A stretch of 64,000 nt of DNA from Halomicrobium urmianum. Its GTDB lineage: Archaea > Halobacteriota > Halobacteria > Halobacteriales > Haloarculaceae. Shown piece by piece: positions 9,339 through 17,655 of the stretch. The stretch is from NCBI RefSeq assembly GCF_020217425.1, contig NZ_CP084090.1:310001-374000 (forward strand), written 5' to 3'. Position numbers and translations under genes: made by a program. The notes beneath the pieces are model-generated. The model was not told the DNA's origin. It was given only the letters and a program-made list of their open reading frames with translations, and made no database searches. Positions within the stretch are counted from its first letter, which is position 1, and every line of letters starts with the position of its first letter.

Positions 9339-10460
9339 ATGTCCTCGTCAGTACGATCGATAGCTATCGCGCTGGTCGCCGTCGTCGCGCTGAGCGGCGC
9401 GGCCGCGCCGGCGCTCGGGAGCACAGCCGCACAGGCGAACGCCCAGCAGCAGGCATCACCGGGAAGCTGCGACTACGTGTCGCTGTACGACGAGACGATC
9501 GGCTCCGTCGTCTCGATCCAGACCGACGCCGGCATCGGCTCCGGCTACGTCTACGAGACCGGGGGGAACGGCTCGGCGATCGTCGTCACCAACGCCCACG
9601 TCGTCGGCGAGTCCGACGAGGTGACGGTCCAGTTCACCCGCGGCGAGTCGGTGACGGGGACCGTCGTCGGGAGCGACACCGGCACCGACCTGGCCGCCGT
9701 CCGCATCAACGAGAGCCCGGAGTACGCCCAGGCGCTGCCCACGGCGGCGTCCCAGCCCAGCCACGGAACGCCCGTGGCCGCGCTCGGCAATCCCTTCGGC
9801 CTCGAGGGGACGATCACGCAGGGCATCGTCAGCGGCCTCAACCGCTCGCTGCCGACCCGGCAGGGCCCGCCGATCCCGGACACCGTCCAGACGGACGCCG
9901 CGATCAGTTCCGGCAACAGCGGCGGCCCGCTGGTCAACTGCCAGGGTGAGGTCGTCGGCGTCAACACGGCCGGCATCGCCGCGCCCGGCGCCGAGAACAT
10001 CGGCTTCGCCATCTCCTCGGAGATCGTCCAGCGGGTGGTCCCGAACCTCGTCGAGTCCGGCGAGTTCGACCAGCCGTACCTCGGCATCGGCGTCGCCCAG
10101 GTGACGCCGGCGGTCGCCGAGGCCAACGACCTGAACCGGACTACCGGCGTCTACGTCGCGTCGGTCGACGAGGGCGGTCCCTCCGCCGGTGCGCTCCAGG
10201 GGGCCGCGGAGCTCGCCGTCGTGGACGGCCAGCGCGTGCCCGTCGGAGGCGACGTCATCGTCGGCGTTGCGGGCCAGGAGGTCCGCGGCATAGAGGACCT
10301 CTCCTCGATCCTGCTGACCGAGACCGAACCGGGCGAGAACGTCTCGATCACCGTCGTTCGGGACGGCCAGCGGACCAACGTCACGGTGACGGCCGGCGAG
10401 CGTCCCGACCCGGACGCACGGAGGACGGGCGGCCTGCCCGCGGCGCCGTCCCAGAGCTGA
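9339..10460 (+). CDS. HtrA/DegP-like secreted serine protease with PDZ domain
   Basis: A 373-residue trypsin-fold protease. The signal peptide covers about residues 1-28 (RSIAIALVAVVALSGAAAPALG). The catalytic triad is visible: His87 in VTNAHVVG, Asp117 in GTDLAAV and Ser194 in SSGNSGGPL. One PDZ domain (about residues 235-345, PYLGIGVAQVTPAVAEAN to ITVVRDGQRTNVTV) follows. It acts outside the membrane in protein quality control. The ATG at 9339 places the signal peptide at the true N terminus; upstream codons of the frame are arginine-rich and non-coding in character. Confidence 0.92.
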   Translation: MSSSVRSIAIALVAVVALSGAAAPALGSTAAQANAQQQASPGSCDYVSLYDETIGSVVSIQTDAGIGSGYVYETGGNGSAIVVTNAHVVGESDEVTVQFTRGESVTGTVVGSDTGTDLAAVRINESPEYAQALPTAASQPSHGTPVAALGNPFGLEGTITQGIVSGLNRSLPTRQGPPIPDTVQTDAAISSGNSGGPLVNCQGEVVGVNTAGIAAPGAENIGFAISSEIVQRVVPNLVESGEFDQPYLGIGVAQVTPAVAEANDLNRTTGVYVASVDEGGPSAGALQGAAELAVVDGQRVPVGGDVIVGVAGQEVRGIEDLSSILLTETEPGENVSITVVRDGQRTNVTVTAGERPDPDARRTGGLPAAPSQS

Positions 10461-10544
10461 AGCGGAGGAGCGTCCGGCTCTCGTGACCGGGTGACGGCCG
10501 CGTCCGTCAGCCGGCCCCCGGAATCCCTATTCGCTACGCTCAGC

Positions 10545-10640
10545 CGGACGCCGCTGGAGCACGACTCCAGCGAGCCCTGACTCGCTTCGCTCGTCAGGAC
10601 GCCGAAAGGCTCACTTCGTTCGCCTTTCGAGCCCGACTTC
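10545..10640. repeat. Cluster of short hairpins upstream of hisF
   Basis: Three adjacent inverted repeats with haloarchaeal TCGCTTCGCTCG-like loops: GCTGGAG/CTCCAGC, CCTGAC/GTCAGG (10576-10598) and GAAAGGC/GCCTTTC. The middle one has a sister copy downstream of hisF at 11577-11599. This could be a terminator-like structure for htrA or an intergenic repeat. The rest of the 234-base gap holds no recognisable gene. Confidence 0.6.
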
Positions 10641-10694
10641 ACTGGGTTCAGTCGGACCCCTTTTGACCCCGCGCGCCCGACAGTCGCCTATCAG

Positions 10695-11510
10695 ATGACG
10701 CTCACCAAGCGAATCATCCCCTGTATCGATGTCGACGTCGACGAGGAGGGGAACGCCGCCGTCTACACGGGTGTCAACTTCGAGAACCTGCAGTACACGG
10801 GCGATCCGGTGGAGATGGCACGGAAGTACAACGAGTCCGGGGCCGACGAGTTCGTCTTCCTCGACATCACCGCCAGCGCCGACGGCCGGGAGACGATGCT
10901 GGGCGTCGTCGAGGCCGTCGCCGACGAGGTGTTCATCCCGCTGACCGTCGGCGGCGGCATCCGCACCCGCGAAGACGTCAAGGAGACCCTGCGGGCCGGC
11001 GCCGACAAGGTGTCGATCAACTCCGGCGCCATCGCCAACCCCGACCTGATCACCGAGGGCGCCCGCGCGTTCGGTAGCCAGTGCATGGTCGTCTCCGTCG
11101 ACGCCAAGCGCCGCTTCGACGAGCGCGGCGAGTACTACGCCGAGGTCGACGGCGAGTCCTGCTGGTTCGAGTGCACCGTCAAGGGCGGCCGCGAGGGCAC
11201 CGGCCTCGACGTGATCGAGTGGGTGACCGAGGCCGAGGAGCGGGGCGCCGGCGAGCTGTTCGTCAACTCCATCGACGCCGACGGCACCGAGGACGGCTAC
11301 GACATCCCGCTGACCTCGGCCGTCTGCGACGCTGTCTCCACGCCCGTCATCGCCTCCTCCGGCTGCGGGGGCCCCGAGGACGCCCGTGAGGTCCTCCAGG
11401 ACGCCGGTGCCGACGCCGCGCTCGCCGCCTCCATCTTCCACTTCGACGAGTACTCGATCCGCGAGGTCAAGGAGTACCTGGACGACCACGGCGTGCCGGT
11501 TCGTCTATAG
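10695..11510 (+). CDS. hisF: Imidazole glycerol phosphate synthase subunit HisF
   Basis: A 271-residue (beta/alpha)8-barrel cyclase of histidine synthesis. With HisH it turns PRFAR and ammonia into imidazole glycerol phosphate and AICAR. It has the N-terminal KRIIPCIDVDVDEEG (catalytic Asp11 region), the phosphate loop PLTVGGGIRTREDV, VSVDAKRRF with the second catalytic Asp, and the second phosphate site IASSGCGG. The length is slightly above bacterial HisF, as usual for halophiles. The last 33 bases of the gene are repeated about 190 bases downstream. Confidence 0.96.
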   Translation: MTLTKRIIPCIDVDVDEEGNAAVYTGVNFENLQYTGDPVEMARKYNESGADEFVFLDITASADGRETMLGVVEAVADEVFIPLTVGGGIRTREDVKETLRAGADKVSINSGAIANPDLITEGARAFGSQCMVVSVDAKRRFDERGEYYAEVDGESCWFECTVKGGREGTGLDVIEWVTEAEERGAGELFVNSIDADGTEDGYDIPLTSAVCDAVSTPVIASSGCGGPEDAREVLQDAGADAALAASIFHFDEYSIREVKEYLDDHGVPVRL

Positions 11511-11713
11511 TTACCGCGAGCGACCGGCGGGAGCGAGCGGCTTTTTCGCCACCGGGAGAGCAAAGCTCTCCCGAGCCCTGTCTCGCTACGCTCGACAGGA
11601 CCACGTTTTTCGAGGAGTGGTTGCGAACGGAGTAAGCAACCCGACGAGAAAAAGGCGATAGCGGAGTACCTGGACGACCACGGCGTGCCGGTTCGGTTGT
11701 AGTCACCGCGAGT
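11471..11713 (+). repeat. Partial tandem copy of the hisF 3' end
   Basis: The hisF tail at 11471-11521 reappears at 11663-11713. The first 33 bases are identical, and the match continues imperfectly through the stop codon and the following ACCGCGAG. Between the copies are GC-rich hairpins (GAGAGC/GCTCTC at about 11556-11570 and CCTGTC/GACAGG at 11577-11599) and no gene. This looks like a past duplication of the gene end, or an insertion next to it that carried a copy of the tail. It accounts for much of the 305-base gap before the next gene. Confidence 0.75.
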
Positions 11714-11815
11714 GACGCGAGGGCCGCTCGCTGAGCGGGCCTCGGGACGTGCGAACGGCACCTCCTTGCAGATTCCTGCCCGTCCCTTTTGTCGCCCAGC
11801 CCCGGAGGTACGGGC

Positions 11816-12052
11816 ATGGCGACCAACCGCCCCAGCGAGGAGGACGTCCGGCGCGGGATGACGGTCAAAGTCGTCCAGAACCAGGAGAACAACGACGGCG
11901 AGCCCCTGATCGGCGACGTCCTGCACGTCGTCGGCGACGACGATCCCGGCGGCGTGGTCGTCGAACTCGAATCCGGCGTGACGGGCGAGGTCGTCGAGAT
12001 ACACCCCGACGAGGGCGGCGGCGACGTCCCACAGGGCGGCCAGGGGACCTGA
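11816..12052 (+). CDS. YwbE family protein (DUF2196)
   Basis: A 78-residue protein. RPSEEDVRRGMTVKVVQNQ followed by LIGDVLHVVGDD and GVTGEVVEIHPDEGG match the YwbE/DUF2196 family of small SH3-like basic/acidic proteins. The ATG at 11816 is preceded by GGAGGT at 11805-11810 at good Shine-Dalgarno spacing, which decides the start. The function is unknown. Confidence 0.85.
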   Translation: MATNRPSEEDVRRGMTVKVVQNQENNDGEPLIGDVLHVVGDDDPGGVVVELESGVTGEVVEIHPDEGGGDVPQGGQGT

Positions 12053-12134
12053 TCGGCCGCGGACCGGCCGCGGCGACCCGTCCACCGGGCCGCTGTCGAA
12101 ACCCCTTTCTCCGCAGGTCGACGACTTCGACGGC

Positions 12135-12938
12135 ATGGAGTGGCGGTGTGCCCGGTGCGGGGCGATCCAGGACGAGGACGACCCGCCCTGCGACGACTGT
12201 GGCTTCCACGGGTTCGAGCGGGCGCCCAGCGACGGCGAGACCGGCCCAAGCGACCCCGTCTGGGTGTGTCCCGAGTGCGGCCGCCAGCACCAGAAGAACT
12301 CCCCGCCGTGCAAGCGCTGCGGCCACGTCCACCTCGAACAGCGTGATCCCGACTACCGGGAGTTCGACGACATCGGCGGGACGTCCTACCGCGACGTCCT
12401 GGAGCCGCGCTACGTCGCCGGGTTCGTCTTCGCCGGCCTCCTCGGCGCGGTCCTCGTCCTCGGCGTCGCGGGCGTCATAACGATTCCCGGGACCGGACCG
12501 CCAGAACCGCCGGAGGCGCCCGCCGGCGACGCGGCCGGACTGAACCTCTCCGGCGTCGAGTCGCAGTACGTGGCCGAGCTGAACGCCCAGCGGTCGGCTA
12601 CCGGCGTCGACGAGGTGTCACCGGCCGATGACGTCGACGCGATAGCGACCTACTACAACAGGCGCGTCGTCGAGGCGCGGTACGGCGACGCCGAGACGCC
12701 CAGCCAGGAGGAGATGCAGCAGTTCGACGTCCGCTGCGGCGAGGCCGCCGCGTTCGTTCCCTACTCGGTCGAGCCCGCGCAGCCGCTCGCCGAGTACGAC
12801 GAACGGGGACTCGCGAGCGAACTGGTCGGCGCGCTGGAGAACCCGGACCGAGTCACCGCCGAGAGTCAGTCGCGCGTCGGCGTCGACGTCCACGTCGCGC
12901 CCGACCAGCGCGTCTTCGTGACCGCCGTCGTCTGCTAA
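12135..12938 (+). CDS. Double zinc-ribbon membrane protein with CAP/SCP-like outer domain
   Basis: A 267-residue protein. Two zinc ribbons at the N terminus (CARC...CDDC at about 5-22 and CPEC...CKRC at about 47-64) precede a membrane helix at about 95-115 (AGFVFAGLLGAVLVLGVAGVI), a Pro-rich linker, and an outer domain. ESQYVAELNAQRSATGV at about 143-159 resembles the first helix of CAP/SCP (allergen V5-like) domains, although key histidines are not obvious. An acidic, exported C-terminal domain is likely. The function is unknown. Confidence 0.75.
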   Translation: MEWRCARCGAIQDEDDPPCDDCGFHGFERAPSDGETGPSDPVWVCPECGRQHQKNSPPCKRCGHVHLEQRDPDYREFDDIGGTSYRDVLEPRYVAGFVFAGLLGAVLVLGVAGVITIPGTGPPEPPEAPAGDAAGLNLSGVESQYVAELNAQRSATGVDEVSPADDVDAIATYYNRRVVEARYGDAETPSQEEMQQFDVRCGEAAAFVPYSVEPAQPLAEYDERGLASELVGALENPDRVTAESQSRVGVDVHVAPDQRVFVTAVVC

Positions 12939-12965
12939 GCGGGACCGGCAACGCGTCCGTGACCG

Positions 12966-13589
12966 TCAGCGACTGATTCTATCGTAACCCCAGTAGAGCG
13001 CGGGGACGCCGAGCGGGAGCGAGAGCAGGCCGAACGAGGCGGCGAGCCACCCGCTCCCGCGAGCGTCCGCTCGGGTAGCGAGCCACGCACCGAACCCCAG
13101 CAGCCCGACTGTCAGCGTCGCGAGCCCCCACGTCGGGTCACCGGTCGCGCAGTACGCCCAGCACACGCCCGTCGCCGCGGGCCCCAGCGGCGTCGGCGTC
13201 ACGTTTGGGAGGTAGTGGAACCGACAGTACAGGTACAGCGCGAGCATGTAGGCCACCGGCAGGCCGAGCAGTAGTCCCCGGTTCGCGCGCGCCGTCGTTC
13301 CCCACCGCCGGGCCGCCGCGAGGACGACGAACGGGAACGTGAACTCCCAGAGCCACATTCCGACGAGGTAACTGGCCGCGGAGTGTCCCCAGTGCGGTTG
13401 CGTGACCGGCGCGGTGGCCGGGAGCCCGACGCCAGGCAGATCCTGCGTCGGCGTCGGGTTCGTCAGGAACGCGATGACGACCAGTGCGACCGCGACGGCG
13501 AACAGCCGCGTTCCGATCGCGGTCGCCGTCGACAGCGGTTCCGGGTACCGCGTCCGCGATTCGCTCGAAGACAGGTTCGCCTCCGTCAT
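12966..13589 (-). CDS. Polytopic membrane protein, unknown function
   Basis: A 207-residue protein with about six hydrophobic segments (for example LFAVAVALVVIAFLTNP, GLLLGLPVAYMLALYLYCRF and WLAASFGLLSLPLGVPALYW). The ATG at 13589 (MTEANLSSSE) is preferred because the 23 codons upstream lack membrane or acidic character; the alternative start is 13658. No family is recognised. It is convergent with the zinc-ribbon gene. Confidence 0.7.
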   Translation of the reverse strand: MTEANLSSSESRTRYPEPLSTATAIGTRLFAVAVALVVIAFLTNPTPTQDLPGVGLPATAPVTQPHWGHSAASYLVGMWLWEFTFPFVVLAAARRWGTTARANRGLLLGLPVAYMLALYLYCRFHYLPNVTPTPLGPAATGVCWAYCATGDPTWGLATLTVGLLGFGAWLATRADARGSGWLAASFGLLSLPLGVPALYWGYDRISR

Positions 13590-13778
13590 CCCACGCTGAA
13601 AGACGGGTACATCCGTTTCCTCGATTTCGGTTACGCCAGCAAACCTCGGAGAGAACACTGCTACCCGTAGATTGTAGCGATTGCGTGAGAACGGATCCCG
13701 TCGTGACTCGACGGCGATTCGGGATCGAAAGCGAGCGCCGACAGGAGCGATGGATGCGTAGCGGCGGTCCCTATAAAA

Positions 13779-14063
13779 TCAGGCCGCGGCCTCGAACGCG
13801 TCCTCGAAGTCCTCCGTCTTCTCGATGACCCGGTCTGTCCCCGCCTCCAGCGCGTCCAGCGCGTCGACGTCGGCGTCCGTCTTGATCGTCAGCACCGGAT
13901 CCGTCTGGCCGCCGGACTGCTCGGGGTTCATGTCGTACGTCGCGGCCTGTACCCCCTCTGTCTCCAGCAGCGCGCCCTTGAGGACGTTCATGAACGTGTG
14001 GTCCTCGCCGGCGATCTCGATAGAGAGCTCCGTGTCAGACTTGTCGATGACGCGCAGGTCCAT
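13779..14063 (-). CDS. rpoL: DNA-directed RNA polymerase subunit L
   Basis: A 94-residue RNA polymerase subunit of the Rpb11/RpoL type that pairs with subunit D during polymerase assembly. [33 protein letters not shown] and the [21 protein letters not shown] region are characteristic. The ATG at 14063 gives the family length; codons upstream to 14117 do not fit. The 5' side faces the structured element at 14167-14483, about 100 bases away. Confidence 0.93.
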   Translation of the reverse strand: MDLRVIDKSDTELSIEIAGEDHTFMNVLKGALLETEGVQAATYDMNPEQSGGQTDPVLTIKTDADVDALDALEAGTDRVIEKTEDFEDAFEAAA

Positions 14064-14166
14064 GCCCCCTCGTATAGCCGTAGCGGGGATGAAAGCTTCG
14101 CTTCGCGATAACAGCACCGTAGACGGCGACTACGGGGACGCCAGCGACGGAGCGGAGTACGAGAAC

Positions 14167-14483
14167 CAGAAAGCCCCGGCTGGCTGCGGTCCCGTGAGTC
14201 GCTGTCGTCCGAAAATCTTCGATTTTCGTGATGACGAGAGACGCCGAAGGCGTCTCTCGAACCACGCGCGCTCCCTTCGGTCGCGTGCTTACGTCGTCAG
14301 GGTTCCCGCAGCCAGCCGCCCCTTTCAGTCCCGCCCAGCGTCGTTTGACCAACCGGGTACGGGCGGGACTGAAAGGGGCCGGGCGCTCAACCAGCCCGGA
14401 CGACGCAAGCACCACAGGAGCGAACGGAGTGAGTGACGAGGAGCGCAGCGAGGCCCGGCGGTTGAGCGCCCGGGGGCTTTCTG
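14167..14483. other. Cloverleaf-like structured intergenic element, copy 1
   Basis: Four helices abut with almost no unpaired bases between them. P1 is 14167-14177 with 14473-14483 (11 bp). P2 is 14178-14189 with 14306-14317 (12 bp). P3 is 14318-14336 with 14361-14379 (19 bp). P4 is 14379-14392 with 14460-14473 (about 13 bp; its outermost bases compete with the ends of P3 and P1). Base pairing is perfect in each. The P2 loop is long (14190-14305) and carries smaller hairpins. The same architecture recurs at 51269-51501 with different P2 and P4 sequences. It fills most of the 467-base gap between rpoL and the zinc-finger gene. It could be a structured RNA or a small mobile element; no protein is encoded. 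Confidence 0.8.
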
Positions 14484-14530
14484 TTTCTGCACAACGACGA
14501 CAGCAGCAAAAACAGCGGTTTCTAGCGGTC

Positions 14531-14857
14531 CTAGAGCACCGCGTAGACCATCAGGAGGCCGAAGTAGATCAGGATCAGCGCGCCCAGGGCCTTCAGTCTG
14601 AACCGTCGGATTTCGGCCTGTTCGTCGGCGAAGGCGTCGCGATAGGTCTCGACCTCCTCGTCGTCGAGGGCGTCTGGGTGGTCGATCCCGCGGTGGAGGC
14701 GGAGCCAGTCCTCGCGGGCGAACGGGCGGCCGCAGCGGTCGCAGCGATAGACCGGTTCGTCGGTGGGGACGTCGTAGTCGTGGGCGTCGGTCGCGGCGCG
14801 GTCGACGTCGGCCGGGACGTCGCGTCCACGGACGTCGGACTCGTGTGCGTCGCTCAT
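14531..14857 (-). CDS. C2H2 zinc-finger, C-terminally membrane-anchored protein
   Basis: A 108-residue protein. An acidic N terminus is followed by one classical C2H2 finger (YRCDRCGRPF...LRLHRGIDH, about residues 37-60), an acidic helical linker, and one C-terminal hydrophobic helix (ALGALILIYFGLLMVYAVL). The start codon overlaps the stop of the upstream membrane gene by ATGA (14854-14857), so translation is coupled. Related small finger-plus-helix proteins occur in haloarchaea. The role is unknown. Confidence 0.85.
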   Translation of the reverse strand: MSDAHESDVRGRDVPADVDRAATDAHDYDVPTDEPVYRCDRCGRPFAREDWLRLHRGIDHPDALDDEEVETYRDAFADEQAEIRRFRLKALGALILIYFGLLMVYAVL

Positions 14858-16233
14858 AGGTAGGGGACGGTCACCTCCGGCTGTGAGACGACCCAGAGGC
14901 TGATCATGGTATACAGCACCATCGCGGCGGTGAAGGGGTACTGCGAGCGGATCGCCTGCAGGCGGCCGGCGAAGAGGTCGTAGGCGGTGGCGTGGGCCAC
15001 CCAGATGGCCAGCAGGTGGCCCAAGAGGACGGCGGCCAGCGCGACGCCGCCGAACCAGCCGGGGAGGTCCAGGACGAGCACGGCGGCGGGCGCGGAGAAG
15101 GGCGTCAGCGCGGCCTCCGCGAGCGCGGGCGCGAGGTTCAGGAAGTATCCCAGATAGTGCGCGAGGTGGTAGCCGGCAGCGATGGCCAGCAGCGGCGGCG
15201 CGAACCGGCGGGCCAGTTCCTCGGCCGCGACGAACGTCCGGGCCGTCCGGCGGCTCGCGTAGACGGCCAGCCAGTAGGCGGCCAGGAAGAAGACGTACCC
15301 GAAGAGCATGCCCGCCAGGTAGGCCGCCAGCGGCGGGACGCCGGCGGTGACGACCGGCAGGAGGAGGTCGCGCCAGGCCGGCGTGGTCACGAGGCCGTCG
15401 TAGGTGGTCACCCACAGCAGCGCGACGACGAATGCCACCTCGTCGACGCCGTCGACGAGTTTCGCCTCCGAGAGGGCCGTGCCGGGCAGGCGTACCCGGA
15501 GGCCGCCCTCGTCGGCGGCGACCGGGGCGACGCGGCCGTAGTACCGGAACACGCGCGCGGGCGGGTCAACTCGCCGGAACCACGTCGCCGGGCCGAAGAC
15601 GGCGGCCCCGACGAGCGTGACCGCGGTGTAAGCGGCCACGGTCGTCGCGAGCAGCGGCGGGTCGTCGGCCAGCGGGCTGATCACCTCCAGCCACACCAGC
15701 CCCAGCAGGCCGGCGACGCTCGGCCAGGCGCCGAACCGATCCGGGTAGGACCGATCGAGGGACGGCAGCAGCCACGCGAGCGTCCGCCAGGGGTTGAGCA
15801 CCGGCCAGGCGTTGCCCAGCAGGTACGCGCTCATCGACAGTCCGGCCCACCAGCCGACCCACACGAGCAGAACGGCGAGGTTCGCGGTCGGCTCCTCGGG
15901 GCCCAGGAATCCCACGACCAGCACCGCGGCGAGGCCGGCGACGCCGACGACTCGGGCGGCGGCGACGGCGACTCTCCGGGCCGGCACGCGGGCGCGGCGG
16001 TGCCACGCGTGAATCGCCTCGATCAGCGATCGGTCGGTGACGAAGCTGGCCAGCAGGAACGAGGCCCCGACGGCGGCCCCGCCCGTCGTCAGGAACAGCC
16101 ACGTCGGGACGGTGACCGTCCGGCGGGCGCTTTCGCCCAGACTGCCGCCGTGAGCGCTCGCCCGTCCGACCAGCGCCAGCGCGGCGACGGTGACTGCGAC
16201 CGCGATTGCCGCGAATCGCCGACGTCGAGCCAT
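14854..16233 (-). CDS. Large polytopic membrane protein beside cox genes
   Basis: A 459-residue protein. A signal-like N terminus ends in RASAHGGS, followed by roughly ten hydrophobic segments. The HGG after the signal, the LLVWVGWWAGLSMSAYLLGNAWPVLNPWRTLAW block (a W/P-rich loop in the middle) and the rest resemble membrane proteins that databases often label fenitrothion hydrolase-like; that label is not a reliable function. It is divergent from coxC (135 bases between starts) and translationally coupled to the zinc-finger gene downstream. A link to respiration is inferred only from its position. Confidence 0.75.
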   Translation of the reverse strand: MARRRRFAAIAVAVTVAALALVGRASAHGGSLGESARRTVTVPTWLFLTTGGAAVGASFLLASFVTDRSLIEAIHAWHRRARVPARRVAVAAARVVGVAGLAAVLVVGFLGPEEPTANLAVLLVWVGWWAGLSMSAYLLGNAWPVLNPWRTLAWLLPSLDRSYPDRFGAWPSVAGLLGLVWLEVISPLADDPPLLATTVAAYTAVTLVGAAVFGPATWFRRVDPPARVFRYYGRVAPVAADEGGLRVRLPGTALSEAKLVDGVDEVAFVVALLWVTTYDGLVTTPAWRDLLLPVVTAGVPPLAAYLAGMLFGYVFFLAAYWLAVYASRRTARTFVAAEELARRFAPPLLAIAAGYHLAHYLGYFLNLAPALAEAALTPFSAPAAVLVLDLPGWFGGVALAAVLLGHLLAIWVAHATAYDLFAGRLQAIRSQYPFTAAMVLYTMISLWVVSQPEVTVPYL

Positions 16234-16367
16234 TTGCGCCGGATTCGCACCGGCCGGCCGTCAAGCCGTCGATTCCCTCCGCGCCGTCGACGAACACGTT
16301 CGCCTAGCGGTCGAGCTGGCGCGCACACTTGGATGGGTTTTTGGTAGTCCGTTCGCAAGAGCCGCAC

Positions 16368-17237
16368 ATGACCGTTGCCGAAGACTCATCGGAGGACCAC
16401 GGCGGCCACCACCTCCCCGCCCCGGAGGACTGGCCTCGCGGCTTCGGCGAGGCCAGCTGGTGGCCCTTCATCACCGCCGCGGGCGCGGCGGGCATCTACG
16501 TCGCCGCCGGCCTGTTCGTCCTCTCCATGGGAGACGAGCCGTTCGTGCCGTCCATGTACGGGGCCGTCGCCGCCGTCGGGAGCGTCGGGCTGTTCCTGTT
16601 CGGCCTCTACGGCTGGCTGTACCACGCCTTCGTGGTCAACTTCTGGGAGCGTGGGACCGACAAGTACTCCGGAAGCGCACTGCGCTTCGCCATGGTACTG
16701 TTCCTGGGAAGCGAGATCGGCACGTTCGGCGCCGGCTTCGCCTACTACTTCATCCTCCGCGGGAGCGAGGTCTGGAGCGCCGACCTGCTGCCCGGCCACG
16801 GGAGCGTCCTCGGACCGCTGGTGATCGCCAACACCATCATCCTGGTGATCAGTTCGATCACGCTCCACTGGTCCCACCACAAGCTCCTGGAGGGCGATCG
16901 CGGGAGCTTCGTCCGCTGGCTCGGCATCACGCTCCTGCTCGGTATCATCTTCATCGGCGGCCAGGTGTACGAGTACTACGAGTTCATCGTCGCCGAGGGC
17001 TTCACCATCGCCGAGGGCGCCTACGCCAGCGCGTTCTACGGCCTGACCGGCCTCCACGGCCTCCACGTCTCGCTGGGTGCCGTCCTCCTCGGAATCGTGT
17101 TCGTCCGCGCCGTCTACGGCCAGTACTCCCCCGAGCGGCACACCTCCGTCTCGACGGCCTCAATGTACTGGCACTTCGTCGACGCCGTCTGGATCTTCCT
17201 CGTCGTCGTCCTCTACGTCGGCGCGACCGCGCTGTGA
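16368..17237 (+). CDS. coxC: Cytochrome c oxidase subunit III
   Basis: A 289-residue subunit III of a heme-copper oxygen reductase. Seven membrane segments follow an acidic, His-containing N terminus (EDHGGHHLPAPEDW). The subunit III hallmarks are FLGSEIGTFGAGFAYYFI, the ITLHWSHH region, FIGGQVYEYYEF, and GLTGLHGLHVSLG followed by MYWHFVDAVWIFLVVVLY. The ATG at 16368 is chosen because the codons before it (MDGFLVVRSQEP) lie across the promoter region. Subunit I is about 44 kb away in this window at 60225. Confidence 0.95.
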   Translation: MTVAEDSSEDHGGHHLPAPEDWPRGFGEASWWPFITAAGAAGIYVAAGLFVLSMGDEPFVPSMYGAVAAVGSVGLFLFGLYGWLYHAFVVNFWERGTDKYSGSALRFAMVLFLGSEIGTFGAGFAYYFILRGSEVWSADLLPGHGSVLGPLVIANTIILVISSITLHWSHHKLLEGDRGSFVRWLGITLLLGIIFIGGQVYEYYEFIVAEGFTIAEGAYASAFYGLTGLHGLHVSLGAVLLGIVFVRAVYGQYSPERHTSVSTASMYWHFVDAVWIFLVVVLYVGATAL

Positions 17238-17275
17238 GCGCTCACTGTTAAGTCGGTCGTTCGCGTTCTCCGGGT

Positions 17276-17518
17276 ATGGACCGGCTGGACGTCTCCAACG
17301 GCTTCGACGTCCACGAGTACCGTCACGGGCTGAAGCTGATCAAGGAGGAACGGGACACGATGCACCTCGCAAACCGCGAGGGCTTCGCCTGTCCGGCCTG
17401 CGGCGAGCCCTTCGACCGCCTGTTCGTCTCCGAACGACGCGAGAACACGTTCGGCGACCCCGGCAGCCCGTTCTGCCTCGTCCGTACCGACGAGGCGGTC
17501 CTGCTGTTGACCCACTGA
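17276..17518 (+). CDS. Small CxxC protein (DUF7385 / 'flagella cluster protein' type)
   Basis: An 80-residue protein. FDVHEYRHGLKLIKEERDT, a single CPACGEPFDRLF motif at about residues 39-50, and SPFCLVRTDEAVLLLTH at the end match a haloarchaeal family often labelled flagella cluster protein (recalled as DUF7385). No archaellum genes are nearby here. The CxxC and later Cys may bind a metal. It starts 38 bases after coxC on the same strand. Confidence 0.75.
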   Translation: MDRLDVSNGFDVHEYRHGLKLIKEERDTMHLANREGFACPACGEPFDRLFVSERRENTFGDPGSPFCLVRTDEAVLLLTH

Positions 17519-17572
17519 TCTAATAGTCGGTGGTTCATATCACTGGTCCGACTTTCGGGCCGATCCGGAGCT

Positions 17573-17655
17573 ACAGTAGAAATTGAACGCACTGACACAC
17601 TCGAAGGGCACCCGTGATGCCCCTCGATGTGTAAATAGTTCCAATTTCTACTATA
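17573..17655. mobile_element. MITE-like imperfect inverted repeat
   Basis: An 83-base palindrome-like block. Perfect 11-base arms lie at 17575-17585 and 17642-17652, and the inner arms are imperfect (ACACACTCGAAGGGCA against TGCCCCTCGATGTGT). It lies in the 310-base gap between the DUF7385-like gene and the repeat-rich membrane protein. The gap is noticeably more AT-rich than its surroundings, and about 130 further bases up to 17790 contain no convincing gene. This is a likely non-autonomous insertion remnant; the parent IS is not identified. Confidence 0.5.

Noticed and set aside
14318-14379. CRISPR repeat, because GGGACTGAAAG resembles a CRISPR repeat end
   Set aside because: Only an inverted pair, no regularly spaced direct repeats or spacers; it is helix P3 of the cloverleaf element.
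14228-14436. Protein-coding frames inside the cloverleaf elements (also 51222-51543)
   Set aside because: The frames have no acidic bias and cross the inverted repeats; structure explains the sequence better than coding.
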